Positions 8,149 to 18,060 of a stretch of 64,000 nt of DNA are shown here, in pieces. Every line of letters begins with the position of its first letter. The stretch's first letter is position 1. Under the pieces are notes generated by a model. That model did not search any database, was not told the origin of the DNA, and worked only from the letters and a program-made list of their open reading frames with translations. The DNA is taken from NCBI RefSeq assembly GCF_002025705.1, contig NZ_CP018846.1, forward strand, positions 1,169,501 to 1,233,500, read 5' to 3'. The position numbers and the translations under genes were made by a program. The DNA is from Pseudomonas putida (GTDB lineage: Bacteria > Pseudomonadota > Gammaproteobacteria > Pseudomonadales > Pseudomonadaceae).

Positions 8149-9125
8149 CAGAGCTTCTCTTCAAAAACCGAAAACTGTTCAACGTTACTGGCTTCCTCCA
8201 CCAGGCGGCCAAGGTATTCCCCAAGTACGCCCAGTGCCAGGAGTATGTTTCCGCTCAGGAATGACACCAGCACTGCAAGAGACGCCCAGCCGGGGGCGGA
8301 ATGCTCGGCAAAGATGGCTTGCACGATGACCCATATCGCATAAGCGATACTCAGCAAACTGATCATCACCCCCCAACCGATCATGAAGCGCAGCGGGAGA
8401 TAAGAGTGGTTGATCACGAGATATGACAACGTCTTGATCAGCTTCGCCAGCGAGTAGGTGGTTTTCTGCCCGTCCAGCCGAGAGGCATGGCGGATGGGCA
8501 CGTTGCAGATCAGCGAGTGCGGTACCGATTTGAACAGCATCGCGGCGATGTGAGGGTGCGCGCCTTTGTAGGCGGTCAACTTGCGAGCCACGTCCAGGGT
8601 CATGGCACGAAAGCTGGACAGGGCCATCGTCTTGGGTTTTCCGATGATTTTGCCCGCGAGGTGCAAGTTCAGCCGTGAGCCGATGTTGCGCCACCAATGG
8701 TGCTGTTTCTCAGAGGCTTCGATCTTGCCGATGACCACTCGTTTTCCCGCATCTAGCTGTTTGGTGAAAAGCGGCAAGTCTTCTGGAAAGCACTGCAGGT
8801 CGTCATCGATGGTGAATACATAGCCCTTGTTGGCATACCCCAAGCCACACAAGGTGGCGTGCTGCTGCCCAAAGTTGCGCGCCAGGCGGATGCACCTGAC
8901 ACGGGTATCCTTTTCATGTAATTCACACGCAATGCTCCAGGTGTCGTCCGGGCTGGCGTCGTCAACCAGGATCAGTTCCCAATCATCGGTGAGGGCATCC
9001 AGTTGCCGTGAGATCCGTTCGTGGAAGACATGCAGCGTGTCTTTACTGCGATAGACCGGCACCACCACACTGATGCCCGAGTGCCGGCCGTGGGTAGTCG
9101 AAAGGTTCTCAGTGGTTGGCATCAT
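8148..9125 (-). CDS. GtrB-like polyprenyl-phosphate glycosyltransferase (GT2)
   Basis: GT2 enzyme of 325 residues, like GtrB, ArnC and DPM1. A GT-A domain with SVVVPVY, ILVDDASPDDT and the metal-binding acidic run at residues 107-109 is followed by two membrane helices (about 245-270 and 280-305), the second ending in ALGVLGEYLGRL, which is very typical of GtrB/ArnC. Such enzymes load one sugar from its nucleotide onto undecaprenyl phosphate at the cytoplasmic face. The start overlaps the upstream stop (ATGA at 9122-9125). Two Met codons are adjacent; the first gives the overlap. The GtrA gene two kilobases downstream is its expected partner. Confidence 0.9.
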   Translation of the reverse strand: MMPTTENLSTTHGRHSGISVVVPVYRSKDTLHVFHERISRQLDALTDDWELILVDDASPDDTWSIACELHEKDTRVRCIRLARNFGQQHATLCGLGYANKGYVFTIDDDLQCFPEDLPLFTKQLDAGKRVVIGKIEASEKQHHWWRNIGSRLNLHLAGKIIGKPKTMALSSFRAMTLDVARKLTAYKGAHPHIAAMLFKSVPHSLICNVPIRHASRLDGQKTTYSLAKLIKTLSYLVINHSYLPLRFMIGWGVMISLLSIAYAIWVIVQAIFAEHSAPGWASLAVLVSFLSGNILLALGVLGEYLGRLVEEASNVEQFSVFEEKL

Positions 9126-11041
9126 TGTTCTCTTTTAGCCAGGCAAGCACGTGTAGTGTCTTCGACGTTGACAGGAGCATAGAGCACTTGCTCCCGCTCA
9201 AAGGCATATCCGCCAGCACCAAGTGCAGTTCGCCAAGTGCCCACTTGGCGATAGTCGTCCGGGAACCGAGCACCTTGCTGCAAAAGTGTTTCAACGGGCA
9301 GGCTGCGCGGGCCATCTGGTTCCCATAGCACCCATGAAGCGGCCACTGTCTGGCAGTTCACCAGCGAAAGAGCTTCACTGGCGCGCTTGAGGCTGCCGGG
9401 GTAGCCGCCTACCAGCCACGCTTGGCCGATGTTTTTTGCACCTAGCGCATAAAGGATGCCTGGCGACTGGCCAGAGAGATCGATCATCGGCGTGCCTGGC
9501 TGCAGCCCGGCCGTTCGGGCTACCGCCATCGCACTGGAGAAATATTGCGCGTAGCCTTCGGACAGCTGGAGTTTGGCCCCATTGGCCCCCAGTGCTTGAG
9601 TGCTGGTGTTGAGCTTGAGGGGCTGGGGCTGGCGGTAAGGTTGCTCGAGACCCGTTTGCACCAGGGTGGCTACCATTGCCTGGGTGGCGAGAACGGCGGG
9701 AACCAGGGGGAGCAATGAAACCTGCTGTCGGAATAGCGGCCCCAGCAGCGTCAACCCGGCGAGCAGCCAGAAAATCGCGGCGTATCCCCCGGTATTCCAG
9801 TAGTTGCCATTGGTGCCGAATGCGTACATGTGCGGAGTGACCATGAGCAGCACGGCCATCACCCATTGCGCGAGGGTTATGTTCGCCAGCGCCTTGAGGC
9901 GTCCGATGAGCAGGCAAACCAGCAATGCGGCCAGTATTACAGCGAAGATCCACAGACTTTGGTACGGCCCTAGAGAGGCAGCCCAGAACTGGTGGCCAAG
10001 CACCTGCGTCACAGTGAAAACGAAAAATGCAAGTGACAATGGCAAACTCAGATATTGCCAATGTTTGTGTTTTGCCAGCAGCAATCCCGTGGCGATGAAA
10101 ATGGCGAGGGCTGTCGCCAAAAGCGGGTACAAGAGCATGTCGTCCAGCGTAAAACTGTCAACCCTCAGGATATTGAGCAGTGTATGACCTCCGCCCAGGT
10201 CCTGAGTAAGCTGGATGCCCTTTTGAATGCGTGCCGCGAATTTGACAACAGAACCGTCGATCAGCCAGGCACTGGCCAGCAATGGCAATAGCGCACAAGC
10301 GCCCGCGAGCAGCAGTGAGCGCACGGTGCATCGTCGCAAAGCCAGCAACCACAATGTCACAACTAGCGCTAGCGCCATCGCGGTGCTCGGTTTGGCCATG
10401 AATGCGAGCCAGCCGCCGATACCGATCAGCACCCAGCCCGCCAGGCTGGCACGATGCAGAGGTTTGTCCGCCATCAGCAAGCCGGTAGTCGTGATCAGCA
10501 GCGCCTGCAGCGTGAGGCTGTTGTAGCTCGGGGTCACCAGCCAGGTGTCGAAAATCAGCAGTGCGGCTGTTGCCAGGCCAGCGCTCAATGTCACTCGTAA
10601 CAGGCGTTGTTCTGACTGCTTTGGCGAGATTGAGTTGAGGAACGCTTGAGACAGACCCCAGGCCAGGGCAAAGGTGATGAGTATGTTCGCTTGCCGCAAG
10701 GCAGTAATATCGCCTCCCAGTAGTTGATAGAGAGGGTGGTAAACAAAGCCGAACTGGGTAGTGGAGGCGCTGTAGAGGAATGGCGTGGCGATCCAGACCA
10801 GATAGAAGCTTTCGTCGGTGAAGTCGATGCCGTATGCGCTGAACTTGAGCAGCCAACCCAGTAACATGAGTGTGCCGATTGCGCATGCTGCGATCGGTGC
10901 TCGTTGAAACACTGCATTCACGGCGTTGAATTCCTTATCGAATTTGACTGTTGCAGACGATTCAGTCATTAGGTTTAAAAATGGAGGCACTTTACGCGTT
11001 GCCCCAGAGGTTGTCAGTAGCATGAGCCTTACACCGTTCAT
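9122..11041 (-). CDS. GT-C-like polytopic membrane glycosyltransferase (GtrC role)
   Basis: Protein of up to 639 residues with about ten to eleven membrane helices and a C-terminal soluble, probably periplasmic, domain of about 150 residues. The first extracytoplasmic loop has GIDFTDESFY (Asp73, Asp76, Glu77), the acidic pair expected of GT-C enzymes that use polyprenyl-phosphate sugars. First gene of the minus-strand operon, facing rmlB. In Gtr systems the third component is a serotype-specific membrane transferase, and this protein fits that role; the acceptor cannot be read. Start choice is uncertain: ATG at 11041 has AAGG about ten bases upstream, but ATG at 10969 would remove 24 poorly conserved-looking residues. 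Confidence 0.75.
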   Translation of the reverse strand: MNGVRLMLLTTSGATRKVPPFLNLMTESSATVKFDKEFNAVNAVFQRAPIAACAIGTLMLLGWLLKFSAYGIDFTDESFYLVWIATPFLYSASTTQFGFVYHPLYQLLGGDITALRQANILITFALAWGLSQAFLNSISPKQSEQRLLRVTLSAGLATAALLIFDTWLVTPSYNSLTLQALLITTTGLLMADKPLHRASLAGWVLIGIGGWLAFMAKPSTAMALALVVTLWLLALRRCTVRSLLLAGACALLPLLASAWLIDGSVVKFAARIQKGIQLTQDLGGGHTLLNILRVDSFTLDDMLLYPLLATALAIFIATGLLLAKHKHWQYLSLPLSLAFFVFTVTQVLGHQFWAASLGPYQSLWIFAVILAALLVCLLIGRLKALANITLAQWVMAVLLMVTPHMYAFGTNGNYWNTGGYAAIFWLLAGLTLLGPLFRQQVSLLPLVPAVLATQAMVATLVQTGLEQPYRQPQPLKLNTSTQALGANGAKLQLSEGYAQYFSSAMAVARTAGLQPGTPMIDLSGQSPGILYALGAKNIGQAWLVGGYPGSLKRASEALSLVNCQTVAASWVLWEPDGPRSLPVETLLQQGARFPDDYRQVGTWRTALGAGGYAFEREQVLYAPVNVEDTTRACLAKREQ

Positions 11042-11156
11042 GCATCGGCTGCCTTGACCATTAAACCAAGCCCCACCCCTGCCGATACGCTTTCAATGAT
11101 CTCGTTTACACTTACGGAATCTTTCCTACCGACCTGCGTGAGATCGACCTGAATCC

Positions 11157-12239
11157 ATGACTATCCTGGTTACCGGCGGCGCCGGCTTTATCGGTGCGAA
11201 CTTCGTACTGGATTGGATGAGCCAATCGGGCGAAACCCTCATCAACCTCGACAAATTGACCTACGCTGGCAATCTGCAAAGCCTGGCCAGCCTGCAAGGC
11301 AATCCGCAACATGTATTCGTGCACGGGGATATCGGTGACGGTCCGCTGCTGCAGCGGCTTCTGGCCGAGCATCGACCGCGCGCGGTGCTCAACTTTGCTG
11401 CCGAGTCGCATGTCGACCGTTCCATCCACGGTCCGCAGGCGTTCGTCGAGACCAATGTGGTCGGCACCTTCCAGTTGCTCGAAGCGGTACGGAGCTACTG
11501 GCAAGGCCTGGCAGGGGCGGAGCGTGAAGTATTCCGGTTTCTGCATGTTTCCACTGATGAAGTTTACGGCTCGCTCAAGGCCGGCGAGCCGGCGTTCACC
11601 GAAACCCATCAGTACCAACCCAACAGCCCCTATTCGGCGAGCAAGGCAGCAAGTGACCATCTGGTGCGCTCCTACCACCACACCTATGGCTTGCCCGTGC
11701 TGACCACCAACTGCTCGAACAACTACGGGCCACTGCACTTTCCGGAGAAGCTCATTCCGCTGATGATCGTCAACGCGCTGGGTGGCAAGGCGCTGCCGGT
11801 GTATGGCGACGGTCAGCAGATTCGCGACTGGCTTTACGTCAAGGACCATTGCAGCGCTATCCGCCGGGTGCTGGAGGCTGGCACGGTGGGTGAGGTGTAC
11901 AACGTCGGTGGCTGGAATGAGAAACCGAACCTGGAAATCGTCGAGCGGGTCTGCACTTTGCTGGATGAGCTGCGCCCGCGGCCAGACGGCAAGCCCTATG
12001 CAGCGCAGATCAGCTATGTCGCCGATCGCCCGGGGCATGATCGACGCTATGCCATTGATGCCCGCAAGCTGGAGCGGGAGCTGGGCTGGAAACCGAGTGA
12101 AACGTTCGAGACCGGTATTCGCAAGACAGTGCAATGGTACCTGGATAACGCGGCGTGGGTCGAAGGGGTGCAGTCGGGCAGTTATCGGGAATGGGTTGAA
12201 AAGAACTACAGCTGCCGTTCAGGGAAGCACGACAAATGA
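11157..12239 (+). CDS. rmlB: dTDP-glucose 4,6-dehydratase
   Basis: Extended SDR of 360 residues that turns dTDP-glucose into dTDP-4-keto-6-deoxyglucose. It shows [11 protein letters not shown] (NAD binding), STDEVYGSL, the catalytic YSASK, and NCSNNYGP, all canonical for RmlB. The start ATG lies 116 bases from the likely start of the divergent GT-C gene, so the region between holds promoters for both. Its stop overlaps the rmlA start (ATGA). rmlC and rmlD do not follow, so within this window the product can only go to the WecE branch. Confidence 0.96.
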   Translation: MTILVTGGAGFIGANFVLDWMSQSGETLINLDKLTYAGNLQSLASLQGNPQHVFVHGDIGDGPLLQRLLAEHRPRAVLNFAAESHVDRSIHGPQAFVETNVVGTFQLLEAVRSYWQGLAGAEREVFRFLHVSTDEVYGSLKAGEPAFTETHQYQPNSPYSASKAASDHLVRSYHHTYGLPVLTTNCSNNYGPLHFPEKLIPLMIVNALGGKALPVYGDGQQIRDWLYVKDHCSAIRRVLEAGTVGEVYNVGGWNEKPNLEIVERVCTLLDELRPRPDGKPYAAQISYVADRPGHDRRYAIDARKLERELGWKPSETFETGIRKTVQWYLDNAAWVEGVQSGSYREWVEKNYSCRSGKHDK

Positions 12240-13129
12240 GTACACTCAAACAACGCAAAGGCATCATTCTGGCAGGCGGTTCGGGTACTCGCCTGCATCC
12301 TGCCACACTGGCGATTTCCAAACAGTTGTTGCCGGTATACGACAAACCGATGATCTACTACCCGCTGACCACGCTGATGCTAGCGGGCATTCGCGACATT
12401 CTTATCATCTCTACCCCGCAGGACACGCCGCGTTTCGAGCAGTTGCTCGGCGATGGCCACAAGTGGGGCATCAACATCACCTATGCCGTGCAACCCTCGC
12501 CGGACGGCCTTGCGCAAGCCTTCATCATTGGTGAGGATTTCATCGGGAATGACCTCTCGGCACTGGTGCTGGGTGACAACATCTATCACGGCCATGATTT
12601 CCAGGCGCTGCTGTACGATGCGATGGGGCGCAACCAGGGCGCCAGTGTCTTCGCGTACCATGTGACCGACCCAGAGCGTTATGGTGTGGTCGAGTTTGAT
12701 AGCCGCGGCAAGGCCATCAGTCTGGAAGAGAAGCCGCAAAAGCCCAAGTCCAGCTACGCAGTCACAGGGCTGTATTTCTACGATCAGGACGTGATCGAGA
12801 TGGCCAAAGGGCTCAAACCTTCGCCTCGCGGCGAGCTGGAGATCACCGACCTCAACCGCCTTTACCTTGAGCGCGAGCAGTTGTCCGTCGAGGTGATGGG
12901 GCGGGGGTATGCATGGTTGGATACCGGCACCCACGATTCGCTGCTCGAAGCCAGCGGCTTTATCGCCACCATCGAACGCCGGCAGGGCCTGAAGGTCGCT
13001 TGCCCTGAAGAGGTTGCCTACCGTCAGCGCTGGATCGACGCTGAACAACTGGAAAAGCTGGCCGCGCCGCTGATGAAGAACGGCTATGGGCAGTATCTGC
13101 AACGAGTGCTACACGACACTATCTTCTGA
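12236..13129 (+). CDS. rmlA: Glucose-1-phosphate thymidylyltransferase
   Basis: Nucleotidyltransferase of 297 residues making dTDP-glucose from dTTP and glucose-1-phosphate. The N-terminal [11 protein letters not shown] signature, [19 protein letters not shown] (catalytic Asp) and the C-terminal [18 protein letters not shown] are characteristic of RmlA/RffH. Translationally coupled to rmlB by a four-base overlap. Homologues are inhibited by dTDP-rhamnose; whether this copy is regulated by the product of the local pathway is unknown. Confidence 0.96.
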   Translation: MSTLKQRKGIILAGGSGTRLHPATLAISKQLLPVYDKPMIYYPLTTLMLAGIRDILIISTPQDTPRFEQLLGDGHKWGINITYAVQPSPDGLAQAFIIGEDFIGNDLSALVLGDNIYHGHDFQALLYDAMGRNQGASVFAYHVTDPERYGVVEFDSRGKAISLEEKPQKPKSSYAVTGLYFYDQDVIEMAKGLKPSPRGELEITDLNRLYLEREQLSVEVMGRGYAWLDTGTHDSLLEASGFIATIERRQGLKVACPEEVAYRQRWIDAEQLEKLAAPLMKNGYGQYLQRVLHDTIF

Positions 13130-13143
13130 ATTTGAAGGGCCTG

Positions 13144-13183
13144 TGCACGCCTGCTGTGGGATATTTCACCAGTCGGGCGTGCA
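13144..13183. terminator. Hairpin after rmlA
   Basis: Inverted repeat TGCACGCC (13144-13151) and GGCGTGCA (13176-13183), eight paired bases, 15 bases after the rmlA stop. There is no T-run, so termination here is only a possibility. Confidence 0.3.
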
Positions 13184-13315
13184 ACATCCAGTGACGTCTA
13201 ATCTGGTAACCATTCCCTTGCGGCAAACGCTGGGAGAATGGCCTGTGAGCCGCTAGCTTGAGTGGGCAGCCAAGGATCTTGCTGCGTTCCAACTCAACTC
13301 ACAGGAGTGATTGCC

Positions 13316-13648
13316 ATGCGAAATACCGTTCTCAATTATCTGCTCTTGCCGCTCTTTGCCGGCTTGTCCTTTTCGCTCAGCGCCGCGCCAGCCACTGCCA
13401 CTGCACCAATGGAACCGGTGCCGATGGTAAGTCAGGTGCAGGCGTCATCCGGCATGTTGAACCTGAATACCGCAGATGCACTGACCTTGCAAAAGGAGCT
13501 CAATGGCATTGGCAAAGCGAAGGCCGAAGCAATCGTGGCTTATCGAGAGGCCAACGGGCCGTTCGCTTCAGTTGATGAACTGCTGGAAATCAAGGGAATA
13601 GGCAATGCGCTGCTGGAGCGTAACCGTGGCAAGTTGGTAGTGGAGTAG
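13316..13648 (+). CDS. ComEA-like helix-hairpin-helix protein, exported
   Basis: Protein of 110 residues with a signal peptide (MRNTVLNYLLLPLFAGLSFS, cleavage likely after SAA) and then two helix-hairpin-helix motifs: LNLNTADALTLQKELNGIG and FASVDELLEIKGIG. This is the ComEA DNA-binding fold, which in competent bacteria binds incoming DNA in the periplasm; in Pseudomonas such single-domain proteins are common and untested. The ATG at 13316 follows ACAGGAG by nine bases and starts the signal peptide. It stands alone between rmlA and a small minus-strand gene. Confidence 0.85.
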   Translation: MRNTVLNYLLLPLFAGLSFSLSAAPATATAPMEPVPMVSQVQASSGMLNLNTADALTLQKELNGIGKAKAEAIVAYREANGPFASVDELLEIKGIGNALLERNRGKLVVE

Positions 13649-13699
13649 GGTAACTGGCCGGGGCTGGCGACTGTCTGCCCCGGCGTCATCGCCGGCAAT

Positions 13700-13867
13700 C
13701 TACCGATCCTGCGCATCCTTGGCATCCGCCTCGGCATTGCGCTCATGCACCTTGCGCAGCTGTTCATCCGTCAGCGGCAGCTTCTTCGCCGTATCGCGCA
13801 GCATCATCAGCCCGCCCACGATCGAGCCGAGGGCTATGATGAGTATCAGCCAGGCATACCAGGGCAT
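13700..13867 (-). CDS. DUF2897-type small membrane protein
   Basis: Fifty-five residue protein: a single N-terminal membrane helix (MPWYAWLILIIALGSIVGG) and a charged tail rich in Lys, Glu and Asp. This matches the DUF2897 family of gammaproteobacterial small proteins, function unknown. The start at 13867 is fixed by AGGAG eight bases upstream; an upstream in-frame extension has no such site and no hydrophobic start. Confidence 0.75.
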   Translation of the reverse strand: MPWYAWLILIIALGSIVGGLMMLRDTAKKLPLTDEQLRKVHERNAEADAKDAQDR

Positions 13868-14007
13868 TGTCGTTCTCCTATGGGCTTTGGGGGCTTCGCT
13901 TGTATAAAATTTGAGCGGCGGCCTTATCCGTTGGTTCAATTATAGGAGCCGTAACCGCTTGGGCCAATTCTGATGGTCCGTGGGCCCCAAGGCATGCTCA
14001 CTTCGTT

Positions 14008-14013
14008 TACAAT
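14008..14013 (+). promoter_or_regulatory. Candidate -10 element for pyrF
   Basis: TACAAT lies 37 bases before the pyrF start and is followed by a GC-rich discriminator (GCGCGCC), a form seen at growth-rate-controlled promoters. No convincing -35 element was found at 17 bases, so this is a weak call. Confidence 0.35.
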
Positions 14014-14049
14014 GCGCGCCGTTTACGAATTACCAAAGAGACCTTGACC

Positions 14050-14751
14050 ATGTCCGCCTGCCAGACGCCCCTGATCGTCGCCCTGGATTTCCCCACCCGT
14101 GACGCCGCCCTCAAGCTGGCCGACCAGCTCGACCCTGCCCTGTGCCGGGTGAAGGTGGGCAAGGAGCTTTTCACCAGCAGTGCTGCAGGCATTGTCGAGA
14201 CCCTGTGCGAGAAGGGCTTCGAGGTGTTCCTCGACCTCAAGTTCCACGATATTCCGAACACCACCGCCATGGCCGTGAAGGCTGCCGCGGAAATGGGTGT
14301 TTGGATGGTCAACGTCCACTGCTCCGGCGGCCTGCGCATGATGGCGGCCTGCCGTGAAGAGCTGGCCAAGCGCAGCGGCCCGCAGCCGTTGCTGATCGGC
14401 GTCACCGTGCTGACCAGCATGGAGCGTGAAGACTTGGCGGGTATTGGCCTGGATGTCGACCCGCAGGAGCAGGTGTTGCGCTTGGCGGCACTGGCCGAAA
14501 AGGCCGGCATGGACGGGCTGGTATGCTCGGCACTGGAAGCGCCAGCCCTGAAAGCTGCGCATCCAGGCCTGCAACTGGTGACCCCAGGCATTCGCCCGGC
14601 CGGTAGCGCCCTGGATGACCAGCGCCGGATCCTCACGCCTCGCCAGGCGCTGGACGCCGGTTCGGATTACCTGGTGATCGGCCGCCCGATCAGCAAGGCG
14701 GCGGACCCGGCCCAGGCACTGGCCGCGGTGGTCGCTGAAATACGCGGCTAA
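14050..14751 (+). CDS. pyrF: Orotidine 5'-phosphate decarboxylase
   Basis: Last enzyme of UMP synthesis, 233 residues, the usual length. IVALDFPT at the start, the catalytic [10 protein letters not shown] (the Asp-Lys-x-x-Asp group), VNVHCSGG and the phosphate-binding [14 protein letters not shown] are all intact. ATG at 14050 follows AAAGAG; a TTG six bases earlier is possible but unlikely. Monocistronic, ended by a strong bidirectional terminator. Confidence 0.97.
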   Translation: MSACQTPLIVALDFPTRDAALKLADQLDPALCRVKVGKELFTSSAAGIVETLCEKGFEVFLDLKFHDIPNTTAMAVKAAAEMGVWMVNVHCSGGLRMMAACREELAKRSGPQPLLIGVTVLTSMEREDLAGIGLDVDPQEQVLRLAALAEKAGMDGLVCSALEAPALKAAHPGLQLVTPGIRPAGSALDDQRRILTPRQALDAGSDYLVIGRPISKAADPAQALAAVVAEIRG

Positions 14752-14763
14752 ACCGCATCAACA

Positions 14764-14790
14764 AAAAAGGGCTGCGATGCAGCCCTTTTT
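14764..14790. terminator. Bidirectional intrinsic terminator between pyrF and uppP
   Basis: Perfect twelve-base stem (arms 14764-14775 and 14779-14790, core GGGCTGC and GCAGCCC) with a three-base loop and flanking A- and T-runs on the two sides. It can end pyrF on the plus strand and uppP on the minus strand. Confidence 0.9.
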
Positions 14791-14808
14791 CGTTTTCAAA
14801 TCTTGATA

Positions 14809-15639
14809 TCAACTGTGGGCCGTCGACCAGTCGATCCAGCCAAACTGCCAGGTCGCCAGGATCAGCAGCCCGAAGGCGATGCGGTACCAGGCAAAAGCCG
14901 CGTAGCTGTGGTTGGCGATGAACTTCAGCAGCGCGCGCACGGCGATCATGGCGAAGATGAACGAAGTCACGAAACCGATGGCAAACACCGGCAGGTCGCT
15001 TGGCTCGAACAGGTGGCGGTACTTGTAGCCCGAATACACCGCCGCACCGACCATGGTCGGCATCGCCAGGAAGAACGAGAACTCGGTGGCTGCCTTGCGC
15101 GACAGGCCGAACAGCAGGCCGCCGATGATGGTGGAGCCAGAGCGCGAGGTACCTGGGATCATCGCCAGGCACTGTACGAAACCAATCTTCAGGGCATGGG
15201 TCCAGCGCATGTCGTCGACATGGTCGACAGCCACCTTGTGATCACGGCGTTCAGCCCAGAGCATGATCACGCCACCGATCACCAGTGCCGTGGCCACGGT
15301 AATCGGGTTGAACAGGTACTCGTGAATCAGGTCGGCGAACAGCACACCCAGCACCACCGCCGGCATGAATGCCAGTAACAGGTTGCCGGTAAAGCGCCGC
15401 GCTTTTGGCTGGCTGGTCAGGCCGAACACCACTTCGAGGATCTTGCCGCGAAACTCCCACACGACTGCCAGGATCGCTGCCAGCTGAATGATGATATTGA
15501 ACGCCATCGCGCGTTCACCACCGAAATCGATCAAGTCGGCCACGATGATCTGGTGCCCGGTACTGGAAATCGGCAGAAACTCCGTAAGCCCTTCAACCAC
15601 GCCCAGGATGATAGCCTGGAAGGCCGTCCATAAATCCAT
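14809..15639 (-). CDS. uppP: Undecaprenyl-diphosphate phosphatase (BacA family)
   Basis: Membrane phosphatase of 276 residues that recycles undecaprenyl diphosphate to the monophosphate used by WbpL, GtrB and peptidoglycan synthesis. It has the two BacA active-site segments: [14 protein letters not shown] near the N-terminus and [10 protein letters not shown] near residue 170. Seven to eight helices are predicted. The start is the ATG at 15639, preceded by GGGGGAAGA; a longer frame to 15678 adds 13 residues without support. Closeness to the polysaccharide locus fits its lipid carrier role. Confidence 0.95.
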   Translation of the reverse strand: MDLWTAFQAIILGVVEGLTEFLPISSTGHQIIVADLIDFGGERAMAFNIIIQLAAILAVVWEFRGKILEVVFGLTSQPKARRFTGNLLLAFMPAVVLGVLFADLIHEYLFNPITVATALVIGGVIMLWAERRDHKVAVDHVDDMRWTHALKIGFVQCLAMIPGTSRSGSTIIGGLLFGLSRKAATEFSFFLAMPTMVGAAVYSGYKYRHLFEPSDLPVFAIGFVTSFIFAMIAVRALLKFIANHSYAAFAWYRIAFGLLILATWQFGWIDWSTAHS

Positions 15640-15792
15640 TTCTTCCCCCGTTGGAACCTGGCTGATTGCGAGGCTCATATTCTTGATTTGCTTACGATTA
15701 CCGGCTCAGGCAGCGCAGTTTTTGCGCGAGCGGGATGCTAACAGAGCAACCACACATTGTTGTGTGTGGGGTTGTAACGGCGGTAAGAAAAA

Positions 15793-15820
15793 GGGCCGAT
15801 ATGCAGCTGCATATCGGCCC
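15793..15820 (-). terminator. Intrinsic terminator after kdsA
   Basis: Perfect 28-base palindrome, GGGCCGATATGCAG and its complement, followed on the minus strand by TTTTTCTT. It sits 22 bases past the kdsA stop. Confidence 0.85.
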
Positions 15821-15842
15821 CCTTGTCTTGCAGTACGCTGAC

Positions 15843-16688
<846 letters not shown>

Positions 16689-16742
16689 CTACTCTGCAAA
16701 TCCCAGTCACTGGTTTCAGTGGCGATAGCCAATCTTACAGAC

Positions 16743-17744
16743 TCACACCTTCAACACCAACTTGCCGAAGTTCTCCCCGCTGAACAGCTTGAGCAGGGTC
16801 TCGGGGAACGTCTCCAGCCCGTCCACCACGTCCTCCTTGCTCTTGACCTTGCCGGTGGCCAGCCATCCGGCCACCTCCTGCGCGGCCTTGCCATAGTCCT
16901 TGGCGTGGTCCATCACCACAAAACCTTCCATACGGGCGCGGTTCACCAGTAGCGCCAGGTAGTTGGCCGGACCTTTGACGGCTTCCTTGTTGTTGTACTG
17001 GCTGATGGCGCCGCAGATGACGATGCGCGCCTTGAAGTTGATGCGGGTGAGCACGGCGTCGAGGATTTCGCCGCCGACGTTATCGAAGTACACGTCGACG
17101 CCCTTGGGGCATTCGCGCTTCAGGCCGGCCAGCACATCTTCGGCCTTGTAGTCGATTACGCCGTCGAAGCCCAGTTCGTCCTTGAGGTACTGGCACTTCT
17201 GCGCGCCACCGGCGATGCCGACCACATGGCAGCCCTTGAGCTTGGCGATCTGGCCGACGATGCTGCCCACCGCGCCGGCCGCGCCGGAGATGACCACGGT
17301 GTCGCCGGCCTTGGGCTGGCCAACCTCGAGCAGGGCGAAGTAGGCGGTCATGCCGGTCATGCCCAGAGCCGAGAGGTAGCGGGGCAGCGGGGCGAGGCTG
17401 GGGTCGATCTTGTGCAGGCCCTGCGGCTCGCCGGTGAAGTAGTCCTGCACGCCGAGGGCGCCGCTGACATGGTCACCGGGTTTGTAGTCCGGGTGGCTGG
17501 AGGCGACCACTTCGCCGACGCCCAAGGCGCGCATCACCTGGCCCAGGGCAACGGGCGGGATGTACGACTTGCCTTCGTTCATCCAGCCGCGCATGGCCGG
17601 GTCCAGTGACAGGTAGAGGTTGCGTACCTGGATCTGGCCGGCGGCTGGGGCTTCGGCAGGTACCGTCTCGAAGGTGAAGTCGTCACGGCGCACGGCGCCG
17701 ACCGGGCGTTTGGCAAGCAGGAAGCGGCGGTTGGTCTGGGTCAT
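16743..17744 (-). CDS. NADP-dependent oxidoreductase, prostaglandin reductase/CurA type
   Basis: Medium-chain dehydrogenase of 333 residues lacking catalytic zinc ligands. GAAGAVGSIVGQIAKLKG near residue 160 is the dinucleotide site, and YFDNVGGEILDAVL with CGAISQYN are typical of the PTGR/CurA family, which reduces alkenals and enones with NADPH. Substrate here is unknown. The ATG at 17744 gives the usual start (MTQTNRRFLLAKRP); a much longer open frame upstream is non-coding and runs through a REP. Stands alone. Confidence 0.88.
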   Translation of the reverse strand: MTQTNRRFLLAKRPVGAVRRDDFTFETVPAEAPAAGQIQVRNLYLSLDPAMRGWMNEGKSYIPPVALGQVMRALGVGEVVASSHPDYKPGDHVSGALGVQDYFTGEPQGLHKIDPSLAPLPRYLSALGMTGMTAYFALLEVGQPKAGDTVVISGAAGAVGSIVGQIAKLKGCHVVGIAGGAQKCQYLKDELGFDGVIDYKAEDVLAGLKRECPKGVDVYFDNVGGEILDAVLTRINFKARIVICGAISQYNNKEAVKGPANYLALLVNRARMEGFVVMDHAKDYGKAAQEVAGWLATGKVKSKEDVVDGLETFPETLLKLFSGENFGKLVLKV

Positions 17745-17913
17745 GGCAGGTCCTTGTAGGCGATGAGGCACAGCGGTCAATTTAACCTGCTGATGCAGGT
17801 TGGTCCGCAAAATCACTGGTAAGCATGGTAGCTCAACCGTTGCCCTGATGATGCTGCCCAGCCGGGCGGTGGGCTGACTAGACTCTGCCCAGAAATTTGG
17901 AAGCCGGCGCGAT

Positions 17914-18040
17914 CCCTGTAGGAGCTGCGCTTGCCGGCGATGGGCCGCACAGCGGCCCCAGGTTTCGGACGTTGCGAAAACCCTGCTGGCCCGGGCGAGG
18001 GCTGCGCCCTCGATCGCCGGCAAGCGCGGCTCCCACAGGG
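17914..18040. repeat. REP pair (inverted), first in the window
   Basis: Two 27-base arms in inverted orientation: GTAGGAGCTGCGCTTGCCGG within 17914-17940, and its near complement at 18014-18040 (two mismatches). The space between has GGGCCGC and GCGGCCC. This is the P. putida-type REP pair. It fills most of the 316-base gap 17745-18060, which otherwise shows nothing. Confidence 0.85.
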
Positions 18041-18060
18041 ACTCATGATTGGAGCAGACG

